Shown: piece by piece, positions 54,066-63,082 of the stretch
Layout of the letters: each line of letters starts with the position of its first letter
Position numbering within the stretch: position 1 is the stretch's first letter
Source of the DNA: Weissella coleopterorum
GTDB lineage: Bacteria; Bacillota; Bacilli; Lactobacillales; Lactobacillaceae
Direction of reading: 5' to 3'
Length of the DNA: 64,000 nucleotides
Assembly (NCBI RefSeq): GCF_011304355.1
Contig: NZ_CP049888.1
Coordinates: forward strand, 682,001-746,000
Made by a program: the position numbers and the translations under genes
Notes under the pieces: model-generated
Told to the model about the DNA's origin: nothing
What the model saw: only the letters and a program-made list of their open reading frames with translations
Databases searched by the model: none

Positions 54066-54494
54066 GTGGAGCAGCATAAAGTTATCCCATTAAAGAAAAA
54101 CGATAAAATTTCTGAAACGTTAGAAGCGGGTGAAGATACCACCGAGTTTAGAAATTTCGTTGCTCCAGATGATATATCAGAATCAGCTCGAAAGACATTT
54201 TATTCAGTTAAAAGGTTTTTAAACAAAATGGGAACACTCAATTCTGCTGATATTTATCTTGTGGCCGGTTTCGCTCGATATTCTGATATGGCCAATGAAA
54301 TTAATAACATTATTTCTGAAGAAGGTTATTCGCCTTCTGATAATAACGGGAAGTTATCTGCACATCCATTATTAAAAGAAGCAAGGGCAGCAGATACTTT
54401 AGCAATGAAGTATGCAGATAAGTTAGGAATTACCCCTGAAGCTCGGACGGCAATTATGGCAGAAAGCAATAAGAGCGGAAAGGATAAAACATGA
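54066..54494 (+). CDS. Phage terminase small subunit, P27-like
   Basis: 142 residues; recognises phage DNA for packaging. KTFYSVKRFLNKMGTLNSAD, VAGFARYSDM and the helical end HPLLKEARAADTLAMKYADK match the P27 small-terminase pattern. GTG 54066 is chosen: AAGGAGG (54051-54057) lies eight bases upstream, and the GTG at 54057 overlaps that site. Its stop overlaps the large subunit start (ATGA). Confidence 0.82.
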   Translation: MEQHKVIPLKKNDKISETLEAGEDTTEFRNFVAPDDISESARKTFYSVKRFLNKMGTLNSADIYLVAGFARYSDMANEINNIISEEGYSPSDNNGKLSAHPLLKEARAADTLAMKYADKLGITPEARTAIMAESNKSGKDKT

Positions 54495-56272
54495 TTAACC
54501 CATTAGAATGCAACGAAAATGAATTATATCAGTGGTCACAAGAGTTTGTTAATAAATATCGTGATTGGTATTATATCGAAGGGCAATCGGAAATGTTGCT
54601 GACAACCTACTATGCTCAACTTGTAGTGAATGGAGAAGCCCCCGCCAATAAGGAAGTTATTCAATCAGCACAACGTCATTTAAATGATCTAAAACGACAA
54701 GATGATGATGATTTTCCTTATTATTTTGATGAAGAAGCAGCGTGGAAGCCGATTAAATTTATTGAGGAACACATTAAGCCAAGTAAATCTAATAACGGAC
54801 AAATGAATATGCAACCATGGCAACATTTTATTTTTGGCTCAATATTTGGTTGGAAAGATAAACGAACACATTTGAGGCGTTACAGAACGGCGCATATCTA
54901 CTTAGGACGTAAGAATGGTAAAACTACCCTGATTAGTGGTTTAGCGGCTTATATGGCTGGATATGACGATGAAAAAGGGGCAGAAGTTTATGCGCTTTCT
55001 AATTCTAAGGATCAAGCTAAAATTCTATTTAAAGAAACTAAAAATATGATTAATCAATCATCAACAATTGCAGAAGATTTCAAAGTTAGGCGTGATGATA
55101 TTGTTCATAAGGAATCAGATGGTCAAATTGTAGCGTTAAGTGGAGAAAAACATAATAAGGACGGATATAATGCGTCTGTTGCAGTATTTGATGAAATTCA
55201 TGAGTTTAAAACATATGAACTGATTAACGTTATGCGTAATTCTATGGGTATGCGAGATCAACCTTTAACTTTCTTTATTTCTACAGCTGGATATGTCTTA
55301 GACGGTCCTATGGTTGATTATTTTCAAGCGGGTCAACAAGTATTGAATGATTATGAATCAGATAGCGATATGAGTACCTTTTACTATATGGCTAAACTAG
55401 ATGATAAAATCGAAGCTAACGATCCAGAAATGTGGATTAAAGCCAATCCGAATATGCCAATGATGCCTGTAAAAACAATGGTTGAAGATTATCGAAGAGA
55501 TCGACGCACTCCACAGTTAAAGGCTGATTGGATTACTAAACGTTTTAATATTTTTAGCGAATCTGGTGCAAATTCTTTATTTGATAATGAAACCATCTTA
55601 CAAAATAACGATGTTATTGATGAATCGACGCTATCAGGCATTACGCCTGTAGCTGGATTTGATTTATCTGATACAGAAGACTTTACGGCTGCGGTGTTGG
55701 AATTTTCACTTCCGGATGGTCGTATTTTTATTAAACAACAAACATGGATTCCTCAGGCTCGATATGATCGAGAAGAGCAGTATAAACGTAGATTTGATGA
55801 TTGGATTAATTCAGGTGAAATGATTGTATTGCCTGGATATCATGTAGACCATGGTGCTGTATACGATTGGCTTATCGAACAAGATAGTAAATATCCAATT
55901 GAACAAATTAATTACGATCCAGCTAAAGCAATTACATTAAATGAAATGTTAATAAGTTATGGATTTAATACAGAAATAACTAGGCAAGGTTTTAGAAGTT
56001 TAGGACCTGCATTACAAAATTTCAAGGAATTAATGCTTGATAAAAAAGTTATATTCAATAATAGTTCTATTTTTAAATGGTACTTATCCAATACCGCTGT
56101 AGTAACGGATCGAAATAATAACTGGATGCCCGAAAAATCATCTAAGAAAAGAAAAATAGACGGTTTTGCAGCAGCGTTAAATGCACACGTTAAAATTGCG
56201 CCTAGGTTGTCAGTTGATCAGGGAGAAATACCTGAAGTTAAGTTTATGTCGTTTGATGATTTGATGAATTAA
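54491..56272 (+). CDS. terL: Phage terminase large subunit
   Basis: This 593-residue packaging motor has Walker A YLGRKNGKTTLISG (about 137-150), Walker B VAVFDEIHEF (about 230-239), the coupling motif STAGY and a nuclease domain with GFDLSDTEDFTA (about 392) and NYDPAKA. Full length for the HK97-type Terminase_1 family. It appears intact, in contrast to the rest of the structural module. Confidence 0.92.
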   Translation: MINPLECNENELYQWSQEFVNKYRDWYYIEGQSEMLLTTYYAQLVVNGEAPANKEVIQSAQRHLNDLKRQDDDDFPYYFDEEAAWKPIKFIEEHIKPSKSNNGQMNMQPWQHFIFGSIFGWKDKRTHLRRYRTAHIYLGRKNGKTTLISGLAAYMAGYDDEKGAEVYALSNSKDQAKILFKETKNMINQSSTIAEDFKVRRDDIVHKESDGQIVALSGEKHNKDGYNASVAVFDEIHEFKTYELINVMRNSMGMRDQPLTFFISTAGYVLDGPMVDYFQAGQQVLNDYESDSDMSTFYYMAKLDDKIEANDPEMWIKANPNMPMMPVKTMVEDYRRDRRTPQLKADWITKRFNIFSESGANSLFDNETILQNNDVIDESTLSGITPVAGFDLSDTEDFTAAVLEFSLPDGRIFIKQQTWIPQARYDREEQYKRRFDDWINSGEMIVLPGYHVDHGAVYDWLIEQDSKYPIEQINYDPAKAITLNEMLISYGFNTEITRQGFRSLGPALQNFKELMLDKKVIFNNSSIFKWYLSNTAVVTDRNNNWMPEKSSKKRKIDGFAAALNAHVKIAPRLSVDQGEIPEVKFMSFDDLMN

Positions 56273-56287
56273 TGAAAGGAGGAGAAT

Positions 56288-57811
56288 ATGGGATTTTGGA
56301 ACAATTTATTTAACAGAAAAGACACTGGTAATAAAAGTGGATTCGAGCCGTCATTAGGAAGTGGTTTTCAGTTTTCGGATGATCCAGTCAATTCTAATGC
56401 AGCAATATATGGCGTTATTTCTAGGCTTTCAAACACTATTGCAACATTACCATTAAATCTATTTAATGCAGAGCGACAGCCAGTAAGTAGCGAAGATGTT
56501 TCTGTTTTAGTAGGTCGAGAACCGAATCCGATTTTTAGCTCATTTGATTTATGGAATAAAGCTGAAACAGATAGAAACGAACTAGGTAATGCATTTATTT
56601 TGATAGAGCGAGATGAATATTATCAGCCTATGAGGTTATGGAATATTAATGCTAATGATGTAGTGGTGCTACAAGATCAAGAGACTAATGCGTTATTTTA
56701 TAGAATTAGAGTCAAAAGCAATTCAATTGTTGTTGATTCATCGAATGTTATTCATTTAAAAAATATAACGGGTTCAAATAGACTTATGGGAATTTCGCCC
56801 TTAAATGTTTTATCTGACTCACTAAAATACGATCAAGCATTTGAACAATTTTCATTAAGCGAAATGATGAAGCGTGATAGTTTTTCTATTACATATGATA
56901 AAAATTTAGATGATGACAGACGTAATGCTGTTGTTGAAAGTATAAAAAGCTTTGTCAAAAATAATGGTGGAGTTTTGTTTAATGAACCTGGTGCGGAAGT
57001 TGAATTGATGCAACGCAGTATTGCTACCACAGATGTAGCAAGAAATGATAATACGTTTTACAGACGAGTTGCTAATGCATTCCATGTGCCATTATCATTT
57101 TTGAATGCGACGGAAGCTACTGTGGATAGTGAAAATAATATGATGTATTTTGTGCAGATGACATTGATGCCGATTTTAAAACAGTATGAATTTGAATTGA
57201 ATAAGAAATTATTAACCGACTCACAAAAACGAGCCGGAACGCTTACTGGGGTTAATATTAATGTCAATAAGACACTCACGGTAGCGACCGGTGGTAAAAT
57301 AACGTGGGCATCTAATTCTACGTACGCTTCTTTCTTATCAGATAAGAAGTATTGGGGTGGAACGCCTAAAGGGCAGGCTAACATTCCAATTAAGGAAGTT
57401 GGAACGGCTACATTTAGCACAACTGGAAACATTCAATTGGCGGGTGACCTAACCGCCCCAGACAGTTCGGGACCTGGTTATATGTGGTATCATACTGATT
57501 TGGGCGGTAAGGGTAGTAATAAAGCTTATAGTCGAACAACTATTTCTGAAGCGGGTTTCCGTAGTGAAGTATTTTCAAGTAAGAGCCAAGTTGGAAAAGA
57601 CGTAAGTAATTTCATGATTGTTACGCCTAATGTTTTAGCAATGGGTACTAATGTTAACCGTCCAACGATTGGGCTTTATTCTGATACCGGTTTTGTCCAA
57701 GGTAAAAAATTGATGTTAAGTAACGATCCATCGGACGCTACTAAGAGTTTACATTTTAGTTTTTATGAGAAGACCAATGATGCGCCACAGCGTTTTAAAA
57801 TTGATGAATAA
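56288..57811 (+). pseudogene. Portal protein N-terminus fused to tail-fibre fragment by deletion
   Basis: Residues 1 to about 317 are an HK97-type portal (AIYGVISRLSNTIATLPLNL, NVIHLKNITGSNRLMGISPL, FHVPLSFLNATEATVDSENN). From about 57,240 the frame continues as the distal part of a phage tail fibre (VATGGKITWASNSTYASFLS, GNIQLAGDLTAPDSSGPGYM). A normal phage has about 15-20 kb of capsid and tail genes between the two. The stop TAA at 57809 interrupts the fibre before its C-terminal domain. Confidence 0.87.
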
Positions 57812-58219
57812 GGCGTTGATGCACCACATACTTCAATGAGTGCAAACACGGTTATTTCCAGCGGCGGTGTATTTTTCGTAGCTTCTAGTGCTAGGCGATA
57901 TAAGACGGACATCAAGTATACGAATGATCCAGAGCTAGGTTATTCATTAATGCAAATGAAGCCAACAACATGGCTTGATAAGCAAGAATTAGCTACTGAA
58001 AAAGCATTTTGGAATGGCGAAAGTGACGAGTATACTGTTCCTAGACGATATGTAGGGTTGATTGCTGAAAACTTATTGCAGGCTGGATTGGATGAGTATG
58101 TTGATCCACAAACCGGTCAAGTTAAATCAATTTACTATGATCGATTGGCAGTAGCATTATTGCCAGCATTAGCAGATATGAACCGTCGGTTAGTAGAACA
58201 GGAGTTGAAGCATGGATAA
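57812..58219 (+). pseudogene. Tail-fibre C-terminal chaperone domain (peptidase S74-like)
   Basis: In the same frame as the preceding gene but after its TAA stop. The segment SSARRYKTDIKYTND, the PTTWLDKQEL and YVGLIAENLLQAGLDEYVD patterns are those of the intramolecular chaperone that trimerises phage tail spikes and then cuts itself off. ATG 57836 could start a separate 127-residue protein, but no ribosome binding site is visible. Confidence 0.75.
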
Positions 58220-58403
58220 TTTAGAAATTGTGGCCATCATTAATCGAGATGACAATATTAAGGAAGTACGGTTTGTTTTGAACCATGAAGATGTGATTAA
58301 TTTTAGGGGAACGGCTATGGTTGATGTAGCAAAAGAAGACTTAGTTATGAATAACTTAAAAGATCATATTATTGGATTATTGAAAAAAGAAATGGAGTTG
58401 TAA
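58212..58403 (+). CDS. Small phage protein, unknown
   Basis: 63 residues (MDNLEIVAIINRDDNIKEVR...). It overlaps the fibre end by 8 bp, with CAGGAGTTGAAGC upstream. Small proteins of this kind lie between fibre and holin genes in many lactic phages; the role is unknown. Confidence 0.6.
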   Translation: MDNLEIVAIINRDDNIKEVRFVLNHEDVINFRGTAMVDVAKEDLVMNNLKDHIIGLLKKEMEL

Positions 58404-58810
58404 TGATGGAAATTAAGAATAGCGAATTGGTGTTAGTTGGAATTTTTTTGGTCGGATTAACTTTACCGGCTAAGGTATCACGAGCACGAACTAAATTTGT
58501 CAAAGCATTGACCGAGCGAGTAAATGAATATAATGAATCTCGCCAAGAAATTTTTAAAAGCCATACTGCATTAATTGACGATAAAACCGGAAAAGTTACT
58601 TATCCGGAGGGGGGGCAAGAATTAGCTGATAAAGAATTAATTGATTTAGCTAACGAAACGCCAATTATTCAAGCAACATACAAAGAACAGATCAACACGT
58701 TAAAAGCATATTTCAAAGACTGGGACGGCGATGTTTCAGCTGAGAACGCAAGTGCTTATGACGTGTTTTTTGATGCTCTCGAATTAGAAGGAGATGAAGC
58801 AAATGATTAA
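58403..58810 (+). CDS. DUF1617-like phage protein
   Basis: 135 residues; the phrases IKNSELVLVGIFLVGLTLPA and KVSRARTKFVKALTERV resemble DUF1617 proteins found between tail and lysis modules of Lactobacillales phages. Function unknown. Starts on the last base of the previous stop; GGAG lies upstream. Confidence 0.65.
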   Translation: MMEIKNSELVLVGIFLVGLTLPAKVSRARTKFVKALTERVNEYNESRQEIFKSHTALIDDKTGKVTYPEGGQELADKELIDLANETPIIQATYKEQINTLKAYFKDWDGDVSAENASAYDVFFDALELEGDEAND

Positions 58811-59027
58811 GATTAAGAAATCAATTACTATTAATGCCACATCGACCACGGAAGACGGAAAGACAATCGCAACATTTTATGCTTCAATTTCAGGTGATGG
58901 TGCAGGCACAAATACAAGTATGAATGTGGCAGATCAAGAACTATATGAAGTGAATAAAAGTATTGTTCGAGAAGATAAAGCGGCGTTTGATAAGTTTGTT
59001 TATGAAGTTGAAGACGATAATAATTAG
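58803..59027 (+). CDS. Small phage protein, unknown
   Basis: 74 residues (MIKIKKSITINATSTTEDGK... ending VEDDNN), mostly beta-strand and acidic. ATG 58803 has GGAG ten bases upstream; it overlaps the previous gene by 8 bp. No family recognised. Confidence 0.6.
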   Translation: MIKIKKSITINATSTTEDGKTIATFYASISGDGAGTNTSMNVADQELYEVNKSIVREDKAAFDKFVYEVEDDNN

Positions 59028-59043
59028 AAGGAACGGATGAGTA

Positions 59044-59454
59044 ATGAATATTATTGAAAATTGGGATTTGTTTTGGACGGGGCTTGCAACTATGTTAGGT
59101 GTTGGCGTGGCGGGAATTGATGTGTATTTAGGGAACAGAGTACACAAGGTCGTATTTGGTGATTGGAATAGCCAGACGCTAAAGAGCGTTATTATGACAC
59201 ATGCAATTCATATTGGCTTACCAGTATTCATCATTCTTTTAATTGATGCATTGATGATCATAAAGCCAGAAACTAAAGCGTTATGTGTGATTGCGCTAAC
59301 TGTTGTTTTACCGGTCTATGGTGGAGTTATTTGGGGCGATTTTAATTCGTTGAGAGGAAACTTGCATCTATTAGGGGACAAGTCTTTTGATAAAATTGAT
59401 CTCTCAATTTTATCAAAAGAGATTAATCATAAAGCTAAAAAATTGGAGGATTAA
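59044..59454 (+). CDS. Phage holin
   Basis: 136 residues with three hydrophobic segments (about 9-24, 55-72 and 80-98) and a charged C-terminal tail (SKEINHKAKKLED). The position directly before the endolysin and the layout fit the Phage_holin_4 family. Holins time lysis by permeabilising the membrane. Confidence 0.75.
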   Translation: MNIIENWDLFWTGLATMLGVGVAGIDVYLGNRVHKVVFGDWNSQTLKSVIMTHAIHIGLPVFIILLIDALMIIKPETKALCVIALTVVLPVYGGVIWGDFNSLRGNLHLLGDKSFDKIDLSILSKEINHKAKKLED

Positions 59455-59458
59455 ATTT

Positions 59459-60310
59459 ATGGCAATTGATAAAAATGCCATTCCAGCGTGGTTTGAACAA
59501 CGACGTGGAACTATTACCTATTCTATGGAAGGATCACATAACGGGTCAGATGGAACGGGTGATTGTTCAGGAACTGTAACGCAAGCAGTCTATGAGGCTG
59601 GAGCTTCTAAGCCCAGCTACTTATCTTCAACTGTCACACTTGGTGGATATTTAGCAGCGAATGGGTTTGTTCGTATTTCTGCTAATCAAGATTGGAATGC
59701 AGAACGTGGAGATGTGATTCTAATGTCATGGTCGCCTGATATGTCTGGTTCTGGTGGAGCTGGTGGTCATACCGGTGTGATGATGGATGGATCAAATTTT
59801 ATTTCGTGTGACTATTCAACTGGCGGACAGTATAATACTGCCATTACATCATGGAACTGGAACGACTATTATAACCGTTCAGTGCCGATGTATATTGAAG
59901 TGTGGCGTTATGAAGGCGAACAACCTGATAATCCAGCGCCACTTGATCCACCTACTAATTCAGTGAGTGCAATTGAACGTTTTAAGCAAGCTGGAAATGA
60001 ATATACATTGTACAATTCAATTCGAGTTGATGAAGTTAAGTTTGAAAACGGGCTTTGGCAAGCAATTAACAAGAAGTTAGCCGGTGGTGATGATTATAAT
60101 TACACATACAACGGGCTACCACTTGCGATTATGCATCGAACTGATGGTGGCGACGAAAACAACGTCGGAGTTGGATCAATGGTTGCGTTTGATGATGGAT
60201 ATAATCATGGGACTATTGATGAATACGATGAAGCTACCAATGGTTGCCGAATTGATATGGGTGAATATGGAGATATCTGGATCAATGCAGATGAACTATT
60301 GAAACTTTAA
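59459..60310 (+). CDS. Phage endolysin, NlpC/P60-like Amidase_5
   Basis: This 283-residue lysin has an N-terminal peptidoglycan hydrolase domain: Cys in GDGTGDCSGTVTQA replaced in text order by GTGDCSG (about 40), His in GGAGGHTGVMM (about 103) and NFISCDYS. The C-terminal part (residues 160-283; AIERFKQAGNEYTLYNSIRV, GDIWINADELL) is a wall-binding SH3-like domain. ATG 59459 follows TTGGAGGA; an upstream ATG in the holin frame region adds 24 unlikely residues. Intact. Confidence 0.85.
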   Translation: MAIDKNAIPAWFEQRRGTITYSMEGSHNGSDGTGDCSGTVTQAVYEAGASKPSYLSSTVTLGGYLAANGFVRISANQDWNAERGDVILMSWSPDMSGSGGAGGHTGVMMDGSNFISCDYSTGGQYNTAITSWNWNDYYNRSVPMYIEVWRYEGEQPDNPAPLDPPTNSVSAIERFKQAGNEYTLYNSIRVDEVKFENGLWQAINKKLAGGDDYNYTYNGLPLAIMHRTDGGDENNVGVGSMVAFDDGYNHGTIDEYDEATNGCRIDMGEYGDIWINADELLKL

Positions 60311-60340
60311 TATATTTAATAGATATTTATATATTTCACT

Positions 60341-60376
60341 AAGTTATGTACTAATGTTAATATTAATATATAACTT
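60341..60376. repeat. Inverted repeat before the post-lysin cassette
   Basis: AAGTTAT (60341-60347) and ATAACTT (60370-60376), 22 bp apart in an AT-rich promoter region. Possible operator of the three-gene unit. Confidence 0.35.
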
Positions 60377-60390
60377 AATTGAGATAGGAA

Positions 60391-61629
60391 ATGTTTAGAA
60401 TGACTATTAAATTTCAACAATTTGAGGAACATATTGATTCAAAAGATTTAAATGATTTTTTAAGGTCTGAAAAAAGGAAGGTTTCATCTACTAAGAGGAC
60501 AGCTTTAATAGATCTAGAAAATGATATTTATGGGGATAACGATAATTTAAGTGATATTGAAAAAAAGGAATTAGAATATAAATTTCGACGATTAATTTTA
60601 AAAAATGTTCAGTATACAATAAATAGAGAAATTCTTATTTCCAGTATTAATATAAAAAATAAATCTGTTTTATTTAATAGGTATAATGGTGAAGATGAAC
60701 TTCTAATTGATAATAATGAAATTTTCGATTATGAGAAAATATCTACTAAATATCGTCAACTGTATAGAAATGTTAATATTAATTCAGATAATAAAATAGT
60801 TAATATAAAATTTATATTTGGGAAAAAATACAAGGTAAATGAATTAGATTTAGAAGGATATGAGATAACTGAAAAATTTGATTATATTTATATAAACGTA
60901 GATGTTGAAAATGAAATATTGACTATGTCAATTGCTGAAAAAAGCAATAATATGTTAAAAGAAAACCATAGTTCCAATTCGTTATTCGAGAGATTTATTG
61001 TTAATAATATTTCTGATAAGTATGAATTTTCAATAGAAGAAAACAATGAATTACATACTTTGTATAAAATGTTTAATGAATTAACAAAAGAGGAAGAAAA
61101 TATTTATCGTAAAAGAACATTAGAATCTGAAAATTTAATAAATAATTTTATAAATGAAGTAAATATTAAGTATAATTTTAAAGATTATAATGAAATAAAT
61201 GAATGGACTCTTCGAGTTAATAATTTAGTTACGAGGCGACTAATAAGACAAGATTTTGATAGTTTTTTAAATAGGGCCTTTAGTGTTGGTAAGGTTCTAA
61301 AAATAAGATTTGTGGATGTTCTTGGTGGGACAGTTGACGCGAAATCTGGTGGAACTTTTGGAAATAAAGAATTGGACCTTCAAGATAGTGATGTTTATTT
61401 TGATACTAAGGATAGTATTCATATAGAAAAGGCTTTAAAATCAATAACAATACGTTGGGATATTCCAGATGAAATTCTTCCTAAAGATGATCGAACGAAA
61501 TATTTGAATGTCCGGTATACTGCATATAAACGATATTATATAACTCACTTTATAAAAATGAATGTACGAGAGGAGGTGGCTGAATATGTATTACCAAAGT
61601 TTGAGTGGTATAGAAAAATTCCTGAATAA
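60391..61629 (+). CDS. Unknown protein 1 of the post-lysin cassette
   Basis: 412 residues, AT-rich and Asn/Lys/Ile-rich, unlike the neighbouring phage genes. No transmembrane helix or signal peptide. The N-terminal half is beta-rich (VLFNRYNGEDELLIDNNEIF, FDYIYINVDVENEILTMSIA); the middle is helical and charged. DVLGGTVDAKSGGTFGNKEL is the only Gly-rich stretch and is not a recognisable P-loop. ATG 60400 is an alternative start. First of three overlapping genes. I do not recognise the family. Confidence 0.7.
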   Translation: MFRMTIKFQQFEEHIDSKDLNDFLRSEKRKVSSTKRTALIDLENDIYGDNDNLSDIEKKELEYKFRRLILKNVQYTINREILISSINIKNKSVLFNRYNGEDELLIDNNEIFDYEKISTKYRQLYRNVNINSDNKIVNIKFIFGKKYKVNELDLEGYEITEKFDYIYINVDVENEILTMSIAEKSNNMLKENHSSNSLFERFIVNNISDKYEFSIEENNELHTLYKMFNELTKEEENIYRKRTLESENLINNFINEVNIKYNFKDYNEINEWTLRVNNLVTRRLIRQDFDSFLNRAFSVGKVLKIRFVDVLGGTVDAKSGGTFGNKELDLQDSDVYFDTKDSIHIEKALKSITIRWDIPDEILPKDDRTKYLNVRYTAYKRYYITHFIKMNVREEVAEYVLPKFEWYRKIPE

Positions 61630-62113
61630 TACCTCAAAAAGTAAGTACAATCAAAATAAAGAGTTAATTATTCCGTTAATAGAAAAATTAGACGACTGGC
61701 TGATCTCAAAACCTAATTTTTTAAGGCACAGATTAAGTTCTAATGAATTCGGATTTGACAATGGAATTTCCAGTGAATTATCTATGATACTATTTATGGC
61801 CGGTTTGGAATCAGAAATTTTTGATTACTACTTTGAAGTTCGCGATTATGATAATTTTGAATATTTAGGTAATATAACCTTAGAAGATTATAATAAGATT
61901 TTATCAAATGGAAAAATTATAAAGAAATTTCACTTTGAAGAAGAAGTAGAGATTAATTATGAAATGGTATATATTTTTTTCAAATTAAAAATAAAACCAG
62001 AGACTTCTTTTTTAGATAACGGGCCAAAGCCTAGAGGCCCCAAAAACAATAAATTAACAAGTATGAATACTGATATATTTATGATGATTATGGATCAGCA
62101 AGAGGGCCAATAG
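61586..62113 (+). CDS. Unknown protein 2 of the post-lysin cassette
   Basis: 175 residues, acidic, helical (MYYQSLSGIEKFLNN; FLRHRLSSNEFGFDNGISSE; LSMILFMAGLESEIFDYYFE). The tail KPRGPKNNKLTSMNTDIFMM is basic and Pro/Gly-containing. ATG 61586 has a perfect AGGAGG nine bases upstream and lies inside gene 1 (44-bp overlap). Family unknown. Confidence 0.7.
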   Translation: MYYQSLSGIEKFLNNTSKSKYNQNKELIIPLIEKLDDWLISKPNFLRHRLSSNEFGFDNGISSELSMILFMAGLESEIFDYYFEVRDYDNFEYLGNITLEDYNKILSNGKIIKKFHFEEEVEINYEMVYIFFKLKIKPETSFLDNGPKPRGPKNNKLTSMNTDIFMMIMDQQEGQ

Positions 62114-62116
62114 ATT

Positions 62117-62689
62117 ATGTTAGATAGGAAAATAACTGTAAGCTTACGTGGTGTATTATCAATCGTAGTAGCTATTTTAATTTTAATTTTATTTTTGATT
62201 TCTTTACCCTACTTGAAATCTAAATATAGTAGTATTAGTGAAGTTTGCTTTATTTTAATAAAACAGATATTTACAATTTTAGTAACGATATTTATTGGGT
62301 ATGTAGGTGCTTCTGTAAAATTATGGATTGATCAAAAAAATTTAAAAATACAGTCAAAAAGATTAACTATTAAAAATTTAAAATTAATAAAAATAGAGCT
62401 TGAATCAAATTTATCTACTTTGGAACTATTCAATAGAGACGAAATCAGTAATTATGATATGCTAAAAATAAAATATGATGATAGTTTCACTAAAAAACTA
62501 TTTTTTAGTATAGAATGTAGAGATAGTTTGTCTAAATCAATAATTGAATTATTAGGTAAAGGACGAGTTTTTTTATCAGGCAGTGATGATCAGATTAAAA
62601 TTGCATTACCAAAGATGATTAAAAATTTCAAAAAAAATATTTCATTTATCGATGATGAAATTACGTATCTTAACGAATATAATAACTGA
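62117..62689 (+). CDS. Membrane protein 3 of the post-lysin cassette
   Basis: 190 residues with two N-terminal transmembrane helices (about 12-32 and 42-64) followed by a cytoplasmic helical domain (DQKNLKIQSKRLTIKNLKLI...). The layout, two helices plus a soluble tail, is common among effectors of phage-exclusion and abortive-infection systems, but no motif proves it. It starts 3 bp after gene 2, so the three are one operon. Confidence 0.7.
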   Translation: MLDRKITVSLRGVLSIVVAILILILFLISLPYLKSKYSSISEVCFILIKQIFTILVTIFIGYVGASVKLWIDQKNLKIQSKRLTIKNLKLIKIELESNLSTLELFNRDEISNYDMLKIKYDDSFTKKLFFSIECRDSLSKSIIELLGKGRVFLSGSDDQIKIALPKMIKNFKKNISFIDDEITYLNEYNN

Positions 62690-62731
62690 TTAAAAGCCTA
62701 CTGACTAGATTTCTAGTTGGTAGGCTTTTTT
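62689..62731 (+). terminator. Terminator of the post-lysin cassette
   Basis: Same 43-bp hairpin sequence as after both MucBP surface-protein genes (19903 and 26897), followed by TTTTTT. Confidence 0.88.
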
Positions 62732-62795
62732 CTTTTGAACAGTAAGTTATAGTAATGAACGGTATATGGCAGTATATAAATTTTATGGCAAAGTT

Positions 62796-62817
62796 AAAAG
62801 TGCTACAAAAGTGCTAC
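62796..62817. repeat. Tandem 11-bp repeat near the tRNA-Leu 3' end
   Basis: AAAAGTGCTAC occurs twice in direct succession. Its place between prophage and tRNA parallels the arm-type repeats near the rpmE2 att copies. Confidence 0.5.
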
Positions 62818-62824
62818 AACGCAA

Positions 62825-62880
62825 AAATAAACGACCAACAAATGCGTTTAAATAGCCATTTGTTGGTCGTTTATTTTTAT
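62825..62880. terminator. Bidirectional terminator next to tRNA-Leu
   Basis: A perfect 20-bp stem, AAATAAACGACCAACAAATG (62825-62844) and its complement (62857-62876), with T-rich flanks on both strands. It ends the minus-strand tRNA transcript. Confidence 0.85.
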
Positions 62881-62886
62881 TATATA

Positions 62887-62970
62887 TGCCGCTGACAGGA
62901 ATCGAACCTGCATGAGAGTAATCTCACATCGACCTGAACGATGCGCGTCTACCAATTCCGCCACAGCGGC
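62887..62970 (-). tRNA. tRNA-Leu (anticodon CAG)
   Basis: Acceptor stem GCCGCTG/CAGCGGC, D-arm GCGGAATTGGTAGACGCGC, anticodon arm CATCG-TTCAGGT-CGATG with anticodon CAG, a long variable arm TGAGATTACTCTCA as in class II tRNAs, and T-arm CAGGTTCGATTCCTG. CCA is not encoded. Its 3' end faces the prophage, the usual orientation for integration into a tRNA. Confidence 0.93.
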
Positions 62971-63082
62971 AAATACATATTTAATTATAGCATAATTTTA
63001 TTAATTATTTTTAATAAACATTGGGTTTTATGATTCTTATTAGGTAAAGCAGCATAAACTTTAGTTGGGAAGGAAGTGTAAT

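Noticed and set aside
48139..62689. A functional satellite (PICI-like) element
   Set aside because: There is no integrase, primase or repressor, and the portal-fibre fusion is a deletion scar; a defective prophage is simpler.
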